DNA of 64,000 bases from Paenibacillus andongensis (GTDB lineage: Bacteria; Bacillota; Bacilli; Paenibacillales; NBRC-103111): contig NZ_CP104467.1 in NCBI RefSeq assembly GCF_025369935.1, positions 4,099,001 to 4,163,000 of the forward strand. Direction: 5' to 3'. The notes under the pieces were generated by a model. That model did not search any database. It was not told where the DNA came from and was given only the letters and a program-made list of their open reading frames with translations. Both the position numbers and the translations under genes were made by a program. Of the stretch, positions 40,853-49,828 are shown one piece after another (positions within the stretch are counted from its first letter, which is position 1; each line of letters begins with the position of its first letter).

Positions 40853-42360
40853 TATGGGTTCCCCCACTCCCTCATGACTTCATCCAATATCAGCAGCGCA
40901 GTTCGGCTCTTATGATCCGACTCTGTTAACCATTGATCCAGAGATAGTTGTTCATGACAACGTAACTGAATCATCCTAATCATTTCTTGGGGACTTGGCC
41001 CTCCTGGCAAGGAGCGTATTTGAACAAAGTTCTCAGGGTCTAAGGCTTGTGCCAATGTGTCTCTATCCATAATTAAATTACGACCGATGATCTCACTAGC
41101 TGCTTCATTAACGAGTTCCCATGTAATTTCATTCGCTGCTAACCCTTCTTCCATCGCTCTCTTTACGACTGAACTAACGATATGGTGGGAATTTCGGAAG
41201 GAGAGTTTGTCCGTTCTAACCAAAGTATCCGCCAGTTCGGTAACGGTAGCGAAACTGCCTTCTGTCCGTTTACGAAGTACCTCTTTATTAACATCCATAG
41301 TCCCCACTACGACAGTTAGAAGTCGGTAGATCTTGTCCATGAGTTCAAGCGATTTCCATGCGTAAGGCTGCATATCGTCTTCCGTATCAACTATATCGCC
41401 AAAAGGCGTGTTATGCATCATTGCAAGCACTGAATCCGCGTTTCCTACGCAGCTAGAAAGTAAAGCGCGCATGTGTTCTAGAGAAACAGGATTTCGCTTT
41501 TGCGGCATAATGGAACTGATCTGAACATAAGGACTGGCTACCTTTATTACGGCGAACTCCTGTGTACACCAGAGCAATAAATCCTGAACAACTCGACCCA
41601 GATTGATCGCTGCAAGTTTAATGGAAGCAGCAACCTCTCCCAAATAATCCGCTCCGCCAATCGCATCATAAGAATTCTCTACAAGCTCGTCGAAGGCTAA
41701 AAGCTCTTTCACTCGGTTCCGATCAATTGGAAAGCCCGACGTTGTGAGCGCAGCAGCTCCCATACTGCTGCGGTTGCAATTGTTGTAGGCCGCCGTCATG
41801 CGGCGGATGTCTCTCGTAAGCGAGTCAACAACAGCCATGATGTAGTGAGCCATGGTCGTTGGCTGCGCCTGCTGCGTATGCGTGTAGCCAATCATCAGCG
41901 TATGAATATGCTCCTCTGCGAATTGCAGAAGCTGCTTACGTAACTGTAAACCGGATTGCATCGTGACCAGTAGCTTCTGCCTAAGTACCATCCGGTAAAT
42001 CGTGACACCCATATCGTTACGGCTCTTCGCTAGGTGTAAATTTCCCGCAACATCGCCTGCGTGCTGCTGCAGCTGGTATTCCACCTGAAAGAATAAATCC
42101 TCAAACTCGCCCGAGTAACTAGAGTGGCGGAGTTGATCAAGGTCAAGATGTACAAGGGCATTTGCAATTTGGCAAGCCTCTTTTTGAGAAATCAACTGCT
42201 GCTCCTTCAACATAACCAAGTGTGCTTTATTAATGGCCATCATGGCATCTAATAAATGTTGTTTGGCTTCGTTATAAGCAGGTTCTAGAACAGCTTCCGT
42301 ATACGTTTTACCTGGAAATACCTTACCTTCACTTTCCATAATAGACTCACGATTCCCCAT
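40852..42360 (-). CDS. Argininosuccinate-lyase-family enzyme, substrate unknown
   Basis: A 502-residue member of the fumarase/aspartase superfamily, nearest to argininosuccinate lyase. Signatures are GDVAGNLHLAKSRNDMGV, the acid/base region GYTHTQQAQPTTMAHY, and the catalytic serine loop SSIMPQKRNPVSLEHM. It is longer than ArgH (about 460) and lies in a sugar-conjugate cluster with no arginine genes, so it probably splits another C-N bond by elimination, as EDDS lyase does, releasing an unsaturated acid such as fumarate. ATG 42360 lies nine bases after GGAGGTG and overlaps the creatininase gene by 14 bases. Confidence 0.88.
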   Translation of the reverse strand: MGNRESIMESEGKVFPGKTYTEAVLEPAYNEAKQHLLDAMMAINKAHLVMLKEQQLISQKEACQIANALVHLDLDQLRHSSYSGEFEDLFFQVEYQLQQHAGDVAGNLHLAKSRNDMGVTIYRMVLRQKLLVTMQSGLQLRKQLLQFAEEHIHTLMIGYTHTQQAQPTTMAHYIMAVVDSLTRDIRRMTAAYNNCNRSSMGAAALTTSGFPIDRNRVKELLAFDELVENSYDAIGGADYLGEVAASIKLAAINLGRVVQDLLLWCTQEFAVIKVASPYVQISSIMPQKRNPVSLEHMRALLSSCVGNADSVLAMMHNTPFGDIVDTEDDMQPYAWKSLELMDKIYRLLTVVVGTMDVNKEVLRKRTEGSFATVTELADTLVRTDKLSFRNSHHIVSSVVKRAMEEGLAANEITWELVNEAASEIIGRNLIMDRDTLAQALDPENFVQIRSLPGGPSPQEMIRMIQLRCHEQLSLDQWLTESDHKSRTALLILDEVMREWGNP

Positions 42361-43126
42361 CCAGCTGTTCACCTCCGTCTTTCATTACTGGTTTCTGCAA
42401 CCAGTTTTCAAGTAATAGATGTAAGTTGTTGACTGCTTCCGCTATAATCCATTCCCCTGCTTCTAAGGATGTCTGCCGGACATGCCCCGTGTAGCCATCC
42501 CATCCTGCTGGACAGCCTTCGACCAATACAAAAGGTAGGTTCGAAAGTGATTGATTTGCTATTAAGTCTACGTCACTGTCACTGACATGAACCAAATCCG
42601 GTCGAAATGCTTTGACAACCGACATTTCATAGGGGCCCCCATGGCCTCTGCCCGTTGTTCCAGTAAAAATTCCAGCTTCTTCGGCACTTTGCGTTGTTAC
42701 CATTTGCCACCAGTTCACTAATAGAACACTAGCGTCCTTGTAGGTTGCTGTAATGGCTTCTGCTACTGTTCTGGATACACCCATATTCCCATCATGCGCG
42801 TTTAACAACAACACATGTCGGATACCTAACTGACAGATCCCGTCAACAATTTCATATAAATAATCGGTGATGATTGACGGACTCACGGAGATCGTTCCCG
42901 GATAATGACGAGTCTTTCCAGGACAAGCGGTATATGGGATAACGGGATAAATGAGCGGCTTCAAAGCAGGATGAATACGATCTGCGAAACCATTCGCTAG
43001 AATGACATCTGTACCAAGCGGTGAATGCGGCCCATGGTATTCGATTGATCCAAGCGGCACCACTGCAAAACGGACTTCTTCTAATACAGTCTGTAGATCA
43101 CGGCCGTGTACTTCCCTAATATCCAT
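42347..43126 (-). CDS. Creatininase-family amidohydrolase
   Basis: A 259-residue creatininase-fold metallohydrolase. All binding motifs are seen: VVPLGSIEYHGPHSPLGTD (Glu, His, Asp), LLLNAHDGNMGVSRT and TTGRGHGGPYEMSVVKAF. The family opens cyclic amides (creatinine) or cleaves amide or formamide bonds (MftE, FAPy deformylase). In this operon, between an exported deacetylase and a lyase, it may hydrolyse an amide in the imported conjugate. A weak GGGGGA site precedes ATG 43126; its stop overlaps the lyase start, so they are coupled. Confidence 0.92.
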   Translation of the reverse strand: MDIREVHGRDLQTVLEEVRFAVVPLGSIEYHGPHSPLGTDVILANGFADRIHPALKPLIYPVIPYTACPGKTRHYPGTISVSPSIITDYLYEIVDGICQLGIRHVLLLNAHDGNMGVSRTVAEAITATYKDASVLLVNWWQMVTTQSAEEAGIFTGTTGRGHGGPYEMSVVKAFRPDLVHVSDSDVDLIANQSLSNLPFVLVEGCPAGWDGYTGHVRQTSLEAGEWIIAEAVNNLHLLLENWLQKPVMKDGGEQLDGES

Positions 43127-43151
43127 GGGCTAAATTCCCCCGTTTGGTAAC

Positions 43152-43173
43152 GGGAGGCCCGTTCAGGCCTCCC
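43152..43173 (-). repeat. GC-rich hairpin inside the operon
   Basis: GGGAGGCC (43152-43159) and GGCCTCCC (43166-43173) form a perfect eight-base stem with a six-base loop in the 60-base gap between the exported deacetylase and the creatininase gene. No T-run follows on either strand, so it is more likely an mRNA-stability or processing element than a terminator. Confidence 0.55.
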
Positions 43174-43186
43174 TCTGTAGTTATTC

Positions 43187-45712
43187 CTATTGCTTTAAGC
43201 TGATCATGTTCACAAAGAGACGAATAGAACCAGGAACGAGGTTCGGGATTTCACGGTACCATACAAGCGAACTGTAGGTGTAGGTTCCTTTGCCGTATTT
43301 AGCGCTTAGGAACGTTCCGGTAAATTCCTTCTCCCCTGCATCGCCATTTGATATCAGCTGCGTATACTCTTTACCCCACTCAGACGGGTTGTAAGCCGAA
43401 CGATCTTGAATCCAATTGTTCCAATCTGCTTCTGTAATCTTATTAGGGGTCGTAAAGATCGGATGATCAGGTGCTAGCATCGTTACTTTTGAATTCTCAT
43501 CCGTGACCCGCCACTGTATTAACGGCTCTCCAATTTTTATCGGATAAGGGGCAAGTTCAGGTTTCCATTTATCTTCCGGCTTATGATATTGAACGACCAG
43601 ATTGCCGCCGTTTTCTACATAAGAGAGAAGTCTCTGATTGCTCGATAACAGCTCTGGACGGAAACCGTATGCCCGAATGCCCAATACAATCGTGTCATAT
43701 TGAGATAAGTCAGCAGATTGGATTGCTTTCTCGTCGAGTTTCGTTACGTTTACGCCAAACTGGGTTAAGTACTGATCAATATTGTCGAATCCGCTGGATA
43801 CATATCCTACTTTCAGACCCGTAGGCACCTTCAAATCAAATGCCTGAATCTTTAACTCTGCTGGCTGAATTAAATAGGTTTTACCGATATGTGGATAGTC
43901 GATGATTTGTACGCTTTCCTTACTGGTAACATCACTGCTTGTGGCCACCGCTGTAACCGTATATTTGCCAACTTCTGTTCCAGCTGGAGCTTTTACTTGG
44001 AACGTAACCGGCTTCGTTTCACCTTTGGCAGCGAAATTTACTTCCTGAGATGCAGGTGTTACATTCCAGTCCTTAGGGACGTTCAAGGAAACGGACGTTT
44101 TGGCAGCTCCTGGCGAGTAGTTTCGAACCGTAACCTTGACCGGAAGAGGCTCTTCGGTCTTTAACGTGTTAAGCACCGTAGCCTCAGGGCTTAGTGACAG
44201 CGCGAACGCCGGAAGCACAGCCACTTGATTCGATGGCGTAACACGTATTTTTCCTGAAACATTATTTAACTGATACAAGACATCCGCACTTACTACAGAT
44301 GGTTGATATACTTGGAACTCGACCGCATCCTTAGGGACTTGAACTTCGAAAGTGGCAGAAACCGTTTGGTTGTAATTTAGTTGGTCAAACGTGGTGTTTC
44401 CGACTGCTTTCACAGTCCAGCCCTCAGGCACATTCAGCCCGAGCCCAATGTTTTTCAGGTTGCTCTTGCCGCCACTGTAAGCGGAAACGACCATTTTGAC
44501 CGTTTGACCTGCAACAATTTCGCCGGTTTCCGGTTTTACTTTCACAACCAACGACGATGCTTCCATACCGGCTTTATTCAGTTGCGCTTCCTTCACTTGA
44601 AGGCGATACAGCAAATCGGTCTTGACGCTTGCATCTAGTGTCGATGTTTTCACATCGCTCACAGCTGTTTCTACATCTGCTTTCATTTCTTGTACCTCAC
44701 GAGCCACATCAGAGAACACAGGGTATGCTTTAACGACTTCTTCCGCATCCTTATTTAGGGCTCGCAAATCTTTGATCACTTTGTTATCTTTGCCCTTCGC
44801 TTCGATCTCTTTAGCCAAATCATCGAAGGAGAAAGCAATGCCGTCGAAGAAATCACTTTCCTTTTCTGATGTAACCGCTGAATTTAATTTGTAATAATTG
44901 AAGTTCGGACCTTCATCAACATGTCTTCCCATCCCTTGGCTCTTATGCATAAACCGGGATTCTTCTCCCAATTGGACATAAGAAGCGCCATAAATTTCAT
45001 CGTAATCGCCTACAGGTACAGCAACGTTGTAATCCTTATCATTGGCAGGAAGGTAGAACTTCTTAATTTGCCATGGCTGAAGGCCGTTTTTCAAATGTTC
45101 AGGAAACACCTCGGGGTTAGCTGCATCCTTGAACGCACGAACGGTTATAACGTTAATGGCCCTATGATGACCGTGTGTTGATTCTTCGTTAAGGAAAGAA
45201 GGAATCACTACGTCTGGCCGCAGCTCCCGAATTTTCCGAATAAGTCTTTCATAGACCACTGAATCTCCCCACTTTTGCAAGGTTTCATCAGGACTTTTTG
45301 AGAATCCAAAATCAAATATAGGATCATTGATTTTCTCGCTTAACATACCTAACGTGACATTCGTGATTTTGGAAGCTTCCTGCAATTCGCGAGAACGAAT
45401 AATACCTAACGCATTACCTAGTTCACTGCCGATCTCATTCTGGCCTCCTTCCCCACGGTTTGCAATGACACTAAATGTATTGACTCCTTTTCCTAATGAA
45501 AGATAAGCAAGCATAGCACTATGCTCGTCGTCAGGGTGAGCCCCGGTGTTCATAGCGCTTGCGATGGTTGTGAGCGGTTTAATCGATTTCCAGAGATCAA
45601 CAACGCCTCTGTCGGCGCTGACTGGCTGCGCCATGCTAGGAAGCAGCAAGGTGCCTACTACAGCAGCGCTGGTGACACTCGTAAACACTTTCTTCCATGT
45701 ACTTTTCTTCAC
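43187..45712 (-). CDS. Exported PIG-L deacetylase with NEW3-like domains
   Basis: An 841-residue multidomain exported enzyme. GTG 45712 follows AAGGAGGA. A signal peptide (SVTSAAVVGTLLLPSMAQ) is followed by a PIG-L domain (about 40-290) with the metal motif TGAHPDDEHSAML (His59, Asp61, Asp62) and THGHHRAINVI. After a helical linker come two NPCBM-associated NEW3-like beta domains (about 390-505 and 505-620: NLKNIGLGLNVPEGWTV, VTVRNYSPGAAKTSVSLN). The C-terminus (about 640-841) resembles a ThuA/glutamine-amidotransferase-like Rossmann domain (LKVGYVSSGFDNIDQYLTQF, VENGGNLVVQYHKPEDKW). It would deacetylate a GlcNAc-containing substrate outside the cell before uptake. Confidence 0.88.
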   Translation of the reverse strand: MKKSTWKKVFTSVTSAAVVGTLLLPSMAQPVSADRGVVDLWKSIKPLTTIASAMNTGAHPDDEHSAMLAYLSLGKGVNTFSVIANRGEGGQNEIGSELGNALGIIRSRELQEASKITNVTLGMLSEKINDPIFDFGFSKSPDETLQKWGDSVVYERLIRKIRELRPDVVIPSFLNEESTHGHHRAINVITVRAFKDAANPEVFPEHLKNGLQPWQIKKFYLPANDKDYNVAVPVGDYDEIYGASYVQLGEESRFMHKSQGMGRHVDEGPNFNYYKLNSAVTSEKESDFFDGIAFSFDDLAKEIEAKGKDNKVIKDLRALNKDAEEVVKAYPVFSDVAREVQEMKADVETAVSDVKTSTLDASVKTDLLYRLQVKEAQLNKAGMEASSLVVKVKPETGEIVAGQTVKMVVSAYSGGKSNLKNIGLGLNVPEGWTVKAVGNTTFDQLNYNQTVSATFEVQVPKDAVEFQVYQPSVVSADVLYQLNNVSGKIRVTPSNQVAVLPAFALSLSPEATVLNTLKTEEPLPVKVTVRNYSPGAAKTSVSLNVPKDWNVTPASQEVNFAAKGETKPVTFQVKAPAGTEVGKYTVTAVATSSDVTSKESVQIIDYPHIGKTYLIQPAELKIQAFDLKVPTGLKVGYVSSGFDNIDQYLTQFGVNVTKLDEKAIQSADLSQYDTIVLGIRAYGFRPELLSSNQRLLSYVENGGNLVVQYHKPEDKWKPELAPYPIKIGEPLIQWRVTDENSKVTMLAPDHPIFTTPNKITEADWNNWIQDRSAYNPSEWGKEYTQLISNGDAGEKEFTGTFLSAKYGKGTYTYSSLVWYREIPNLVPGSIRLFVNMISLKQ

Positions 45713-45789
45713 TTTAACTCCTCCTTATTCACCTTTTATCATCAAGCAGCGGTCATGAACCCTAGAAGTTCCCGCGGAATGATCAACCT

Positions 45790-47520
45790 TTACACAGCTG
45801 TACCCGCTTTGTCGCCGGTCAATTTTTTCGAGATAAAGAGAACAATGATGATGAGGATGATCTGAAGAACACCATAGGCGCAAGCGGTTCCGAATTCAAA
45901 CGCATACATTCTTTGGAAAATTTCCACCGAAATCGGAGCTGTTCTAGATGTAAACAACAGAATCGATGATACGAATTCACCGATGCCAGTTACGAAGGCC
46001 AATAAAGTTCCCGCTAAGATACCGCTAAGCGACAAGGGAAATACGATGCGACGAAAGCTATACCACCAGGAAGCTCCCAGATTACGGGCTGCCTCTTCGA
46101 TCGAAGGATCCATCTGCATAAGCGTTGCCGACGTTGAACGGAATACAAGCGGTAAATGACGAACAAAATATGCTAGTGGCAAAATCCAGAACGTCCCTAC
46201 AAGAACTTGCCCAAAACTGTAGGCAGACGGTGTGCTGAAAGCTGAAATTAAATTAATCCCTACAACCGTTCCTGGTAATGCCCAAGGTAGCATAATAAAT
46301 ACATCAAGCAATGTCTTCCCTCTAAATTTGAGGCGAATGATCGCATAAGCAGCTGCAACACCGAAGATCACATTGCCAACCGTTGCAACAAAGCTCATTT
46401 TGAAGCTGTTAGCAATGGGACGCCACGTTTTGCTGTTAGTAAACAATTCCACATAATGGCTAAATGTATATTCCGGCGGCAGGATTTGTGTCGTCCATGT
46501 ACCATCGGTGGAAAAGGAGATGAGAATCAATACCAGAATGGGCAGGAGCAGAATGACAACACCTATCATGGAGAGGAACATGGCCGTATATTTCCCCCAT
46601 GCACTCTTAACCTCTGTCCGATGTACACTAACACCTTTGCTCAAGTTCTGGTAATTTCGTAAGCCTTGATACCAGCGCATAATGATGAGAAACAGGATGG
46701 AAACGATGGATAATAAGGTAGACTGCGTAGCTGCCATATCCAAATTTCCGTTAGTTCGGGACAAATAAATTTGCATCGTCATCGTTCTTTCGATCCCGAA
46801 GATGAGCGGTGCCGTATAAGAAGCCATGGCAATCATGAAGACAAGCAAGGACGAAGCCACGATAGCTGGGGTGAGCATGGGTAAAATGATTCTCCGCCAA
46901 ATATAAAGACGGCCGGCTCCAAGACTTGCAGCTGCTTCCTCCAGTGAAGGGTCGAGCCCCTTGATCGCAGCAGAAGCGGTCATATAGAAATAGGTGTACA
47001 TTGTAAAGGTGTGAACCATGAGAACGCCCCATACGCCTTTTAGCGAGAACGGTACGTGGTCCATTTCCAACCAAAGCTTAAGCGTCCGCGGAATAATCCC
47101 GCTTTCTCCATATAGAAAAGTGAATGAAAGCACGCCTACCAGCGGTGGCAGCGCCATCGGTACCATGGCAAGCACGGTCAGCACTTTGCGGCCTGGAAAC
47201 TCATAGCGTTCCAATAGAAATGCCATGGTGACCCCGACTATTGCGCATGTCACTACACTTAGAACGGAAATATATACACTGGTCCAGAGAGCCTCCAAAT
47301 TGGCTGTATGCTCCAAGCTGAAGAACCGAGCATAGTTTTTCAAAGTAAAGCTGCCTTCCATTTGAATGCTCTGAATAAAAGTCTGATAAAGCGGAAAGAG
47401 CACATAGCCCAGCAGAATCAGAAACAAGGGAGCAATTAATACGTATACGAAATGAGGCGAAGAAGTGATGGATGGCCGTTTGATCACTGGTTGATGAGAT
47501 ACTGGTTTCTTAAAGGTCAT
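45790..47520 (-). CDS. ABC transporter permease with two fused domains (FbpB-type)
   Basis: A 576-residue permease with about twelve membrane helices, made of two homologous halves as in ferric-iron and related importers. Each half carries an ATPase-coupling EAA loop: EAAASLGAGRLYIWRRIILP in the first and EEAARNLGASWWYSFRRIVF in the second. It works with the ATPase gene 15 bases downstream of the ATPase stop (upstream in transcription order) and the binding protein. The AfuA/FbpB family carries iron, phosphonates, thiamine, putrescine or phosphate-ester solutes; context here points to an amino-sugar conjugate. Confidence 0.92.
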   Translation of the reverse strand: MTFKKPVSHQPVIKRPSITSSPHFVYVLIAPLFLILLGYVLFPLYQTFIQSIQMEGSFTLKNYARFFSLEHTANLEALWTSVYISVLSVVTCAIVGVTMAFLLERYEFPGRKVLTVLAMVPMALPPLVGVLSFTFLYGESGIIPRTLKLWLEMDHVPFSLKGVWGVLMVHTFTMYTYFYMTASAAIKGLDPSLEEAAASLGAGRLYIWRRIILPMLTPAIVASSLLVFMIAMASYTAPLIFGIERTMTMQIYLSRTNGNLDMAATQSTLLSIVSILFLIIMRWYQGLRNYQNLSKGVSVHRTEVKSAWGKYTAMFLSMIGVVILLLPILVLILISFSTDGTWTTQILPPEYTFSHYVELFTNSKTWRPIANSFKMSFVATVGNVIFGVAAAYAIIRLKFRGKTLLDVFIMLPWALPGTVVGINLISAFSTPSAYSFGQVLVGTFWILPLAYFVRHLPLVFRSTSATLMQMDPSIEEAARNLGASWWYSFRRIVFPLSLSGILAGTLLAFVTGIGEFVSSILLFTSRTAPISVEIFQRMYAFEFGTACAYGVLQIILIIIVLFISKKLTGDKAGTAV

Positions 47521-47535
47521 ATTCTCATCCTCCGC

Positions 47536-48621
47536 CTATTCTAAAAAGTAAATGCTTTCCTTTGGTATATGCATCGCAATTGTATCGTCGCGCTGACGTA
47601 CCTGATGACCCTGATTGACGAACATCGCTTTCAATGGCTTATTGGCTACATCTGTCAGATAATTGACATTCACTCCAGTGAATTCTGCGATGACAACTTT
47701 AGCTTGGAATGTGTTCTCCAATTGTGAAGATTCTGGTAATTTTGCCTCGCGTACCGCCTCAGGACGAATAGACAATGTGGTTTGTGCGCCCACAGCCAGA
47801 TGACAATTAGGTGCCGTATGGCTCACCAACCCGCATAGAACTAGATCGGGTGAAACTCTGACATGGACCTGATCTCCTTCTATTCGCTCCACGGTTCCGT
47901 TCAACAGATTAGACTCGCCGATAAAGGAAGCCACGAATCGGTTCACAGGTCGGTTGTAGATTTCCTCCGGCCTTCCAACCTGCTGAACAACGCCGCCTTG
48001 CATGACCATGATCCGATCCGACATCGCCATGGCTTCAGCTTGATCATGCGTCACGTAAATAGTTGTAATGCCAGATTCAAGCTGCAGCCTCTTAATCTCC
48101 AAGCGTGTTTCTTCTCTCAGTTTGGCATCTAAGTTGGATAAAGGCTCATCTAGCAATAAAATATTCGGCTCAATCACTAGTGCTCTGGCAAGCGCAACAC
48201 GCTGCTGCTGACCGCCAGATAGTTGGTCAATTCGCCGATTGCCATAACCCTGTAAATGTACTTGCTGTAATGCACGCTCTACCCTTTGTAGACGTTCTTC
48301 TTTCGGTCTTTTTCTAACCTGTAAGCCAAAGGCTACATTCTCAAATACCGTCAGATGAGGAAATAAGGCATAGTTCTGAAACACCATTCCCGTATTGCGT
48401 TTGTGTGGCGGCACTGTCGTTACATCTTGATTGCCAAATACGATACGCCCAGAGGTTGGATAGTAAAAGCCGGCAATCATTCTCAACGTTGTTGTTTTTC
48501 CGCATCCGCTAGGACCAAGGAAAGTAAAGAATTCGCCGGGCTCAATTCGAATATGCACATCCTGAACACCCGATACTTTCCCAAATTGCTTGGTTACATG
48601 TTCTAGAGCGACTTCGATCAC
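47536..48621 (-). CDS. ABC transporter ATPase (FbpC/PotA-like)
   Basis: A 361-residue importer ATPase. The annotated frame is open upstream, but GTG 48621 follows AGGGAGGT and gives the natural N-terminus (EVALEHVTKQFGKVSGVQ). Walker A is LGPSGCGKTTTLR, the Q-loop VFQNYALFPHLTV, the signature LSGGQQQRVALAR, Walker B ILLLDEPLSNLD, and the H-loop YVTHDQAEAM. A TOBE domain follows from about residue 240 (FIGESNLLNGTVERIEG, LSIRPEAVREA). It energises the permease encoded next. Confidence 0.95.
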   Translation of the reverse strand: MIEVALEHVTKQFGKVSGVQDVHIRIEPGEFFTFLGPSGCGKTTTLRMIAGFYYPTSGRIVFGNQDVTTVPPHKRNTGMVFQNYALFPHLTVFENVAFGLQVRKRPKEERLQRVERALQQVHLQGYGNRRIDQLSGGQQQRVALARALVIEPNILLLDEPLSNLDAKLREETRLEIKRLQLESGITTIYVTHDQAEAMAMSDRIMVMQGGVVQQVGRPEEIYNRPVNRFVASFIGESNLLNGTVERIEGDQVHVRVSPDLVLCGLVSHTAPNCHLAVGAQTTLSIRPEAVREAKLPESSQLENTFQAKVVIAEFTGVNVNYLTDVANKPLKAMFVNQGHQVRQRDDTIAMHIPKESIYFLE

Positions 48622-48697
48622 GTACAGTACCTCCCTTACTTTGAGCTCGGATAGAGGAGCTATGAAGGAGCTAACTCTACCCGAAAGGATGTTTCGT

Positions 48698-49828
48698 TTA
48701 TTTCCCGCCTTTTCCTTTAATGCTCTCATCCCAATACTGCATCCAATCTTTCTCTTTATCAGCCATGACTGTCCAATCGATATTCATTGGTTTCAATTCA
48801 ATACCTTTCAGCCAAGCTGGAAGTGAGTCTTTGCTAATATCCGTACGCGTAGGAATCTGGAACAATTTATCGGCAAGTTCTACACGAAGCTTGGAGTCGA
48901 AAAGGAACTCATAAAATTTCTTCGCCGACTCTTTGTTCTTGGCATTCTTTACCATACCCACGCCGTCTACAAGGATTGGTGCCCCGCTCGTTGGGTAAAT
49001 AAAATCAAACGGCTGATTTTTCAAATGCTTCTGAATCATAATGTCCTGCAAATTCCAGAGCGAAAGTGTTCCTTCTTCACGGGCTAATTTTAAGTAAAGG
49101 TTCGTAGGATCCTGCGCGTATTCCTTCGTATTGGCATCCAACTTTTTCAACCAGTCATACCCTTTTTTAGGATCTGCGGCACCTTCCTTGAAAATCATAG
49201 CGGAATATATTGTTCTCATCGTTCCCGATGCAAGCACGCCACGAATAATGATTTTGCCTTTGTATTTCGGATCAAGTAGTGCGTCCCAATCTTTTGGAGC
49301 GTCCTCCTGCTTCAGTGCTTTGGAGTTGTACATGATCACTTCAGGCAGCAGCATTTCACCATACCAACGATCCTTAGCATCTTTGTACAAAGCTGGAATA
49401 CTATCTGCGAAACTTGGCTTGAAGCTTTCCAAGAGATCTTCGTTCGCCGCCGTCATCAGACCGGATTGGGTGCCACCCCACCAGAAATCGGCTTGAGGAT
49501 TGGCCTTTTCTCCCCGTACACGTTCCAGAATCTGCTGCGCTCCCATCGTTAATACTTCGACTTCAACTTCCGGATGCTTCGCATTGAATTTTGGAATAAT
49601 TTCATCGACAACACTTTTATCTCTAGCCGTATAAATAACAAGCTTTTGCTTCTCTGCGGGTTTAGGCGCCTCTGTAGCTGCCGGTTTGTCAGAAGGTTTC
49701 ACCGTGGGGGCTTGACTAGCATTGCCCGAACTCGGCGTGGAGCCTCCGCAAGCTGTAATCACAACCATCATGATGCTGACTAGTGTGCCTACGAGCATTC
49801 TGGACATATTCCCCTTACTTGTTCTCAT
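48698..49828 (-). CDS. Extracellular solute-binding lipoprotein (AfuA/PotD-like)
   Basis: A 376-residue lipoprotein. The lipobox is MVVITACGG (Cys27); a Ser/Pro/Ala/Lys-rich linker leads to a two-lobe binding domain of the family 1/6 (KLVIYTARDKSVVDEIIPKF, ADFWWGGTQSGLMTAANED, APKDWDALLDPKYKGKI, LWNLQDIMIQKHLK, PTSGAPILVDGVGMVKNA). No iron-type Tyr pair is obvious, so iron is not clearly its ligand. ATG 49828 follows GGGAGGTT and overlaps the end of the ROK gene by 14 bases, so the two are translationally coupled. Confidence 0.92.
   Translation of the reverse strand: MRTSKGNMSRMLVGTLVSIMMVVITACGGSTPSSGNASQAPTVKPSDKPAATEAPKPAEKQKLVIYTARDKSVVDEIIPKFNAKHPEVEVEVLTMGAQQILERVRGEKANPQADFWWGGTQSGLMTAANEDLLESFKPSFADSIPALYKDAKDRWYGEMLLPEVIMYNSKALKQEDAPKDWDALLDPKYKGKIIIRGVLASGTMRTIYSAMIFKEGAADPKKGYDWLKKLDANTKEYAQDPTNLYLKLAREEGTLSLWNLQDIMIQKHLKNQPFDFIYPTSGAPILVDGVGMVKNAKNKESAKKFYEFLFDSKLRVELADKLFQIPTRTDISKDSLPAWLKGIELKPMNIDWTVMADKEKDWMQYWDESIKGKGGK

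Noticed and set aside
40852-42360. Assignment as argH
   Set aside because: Signatures fit the ASL family, but no arginine genes are near and context points to a sugar-conjugate pathway, so no gene symbol is given.
45790-49828. Ferric iron importer
   Set aside because: Family resemblance exists, but no iron-box, siderophore or clear iron-binding tyrosine pair is seen and the operon enzymes act on sugar conjugates.
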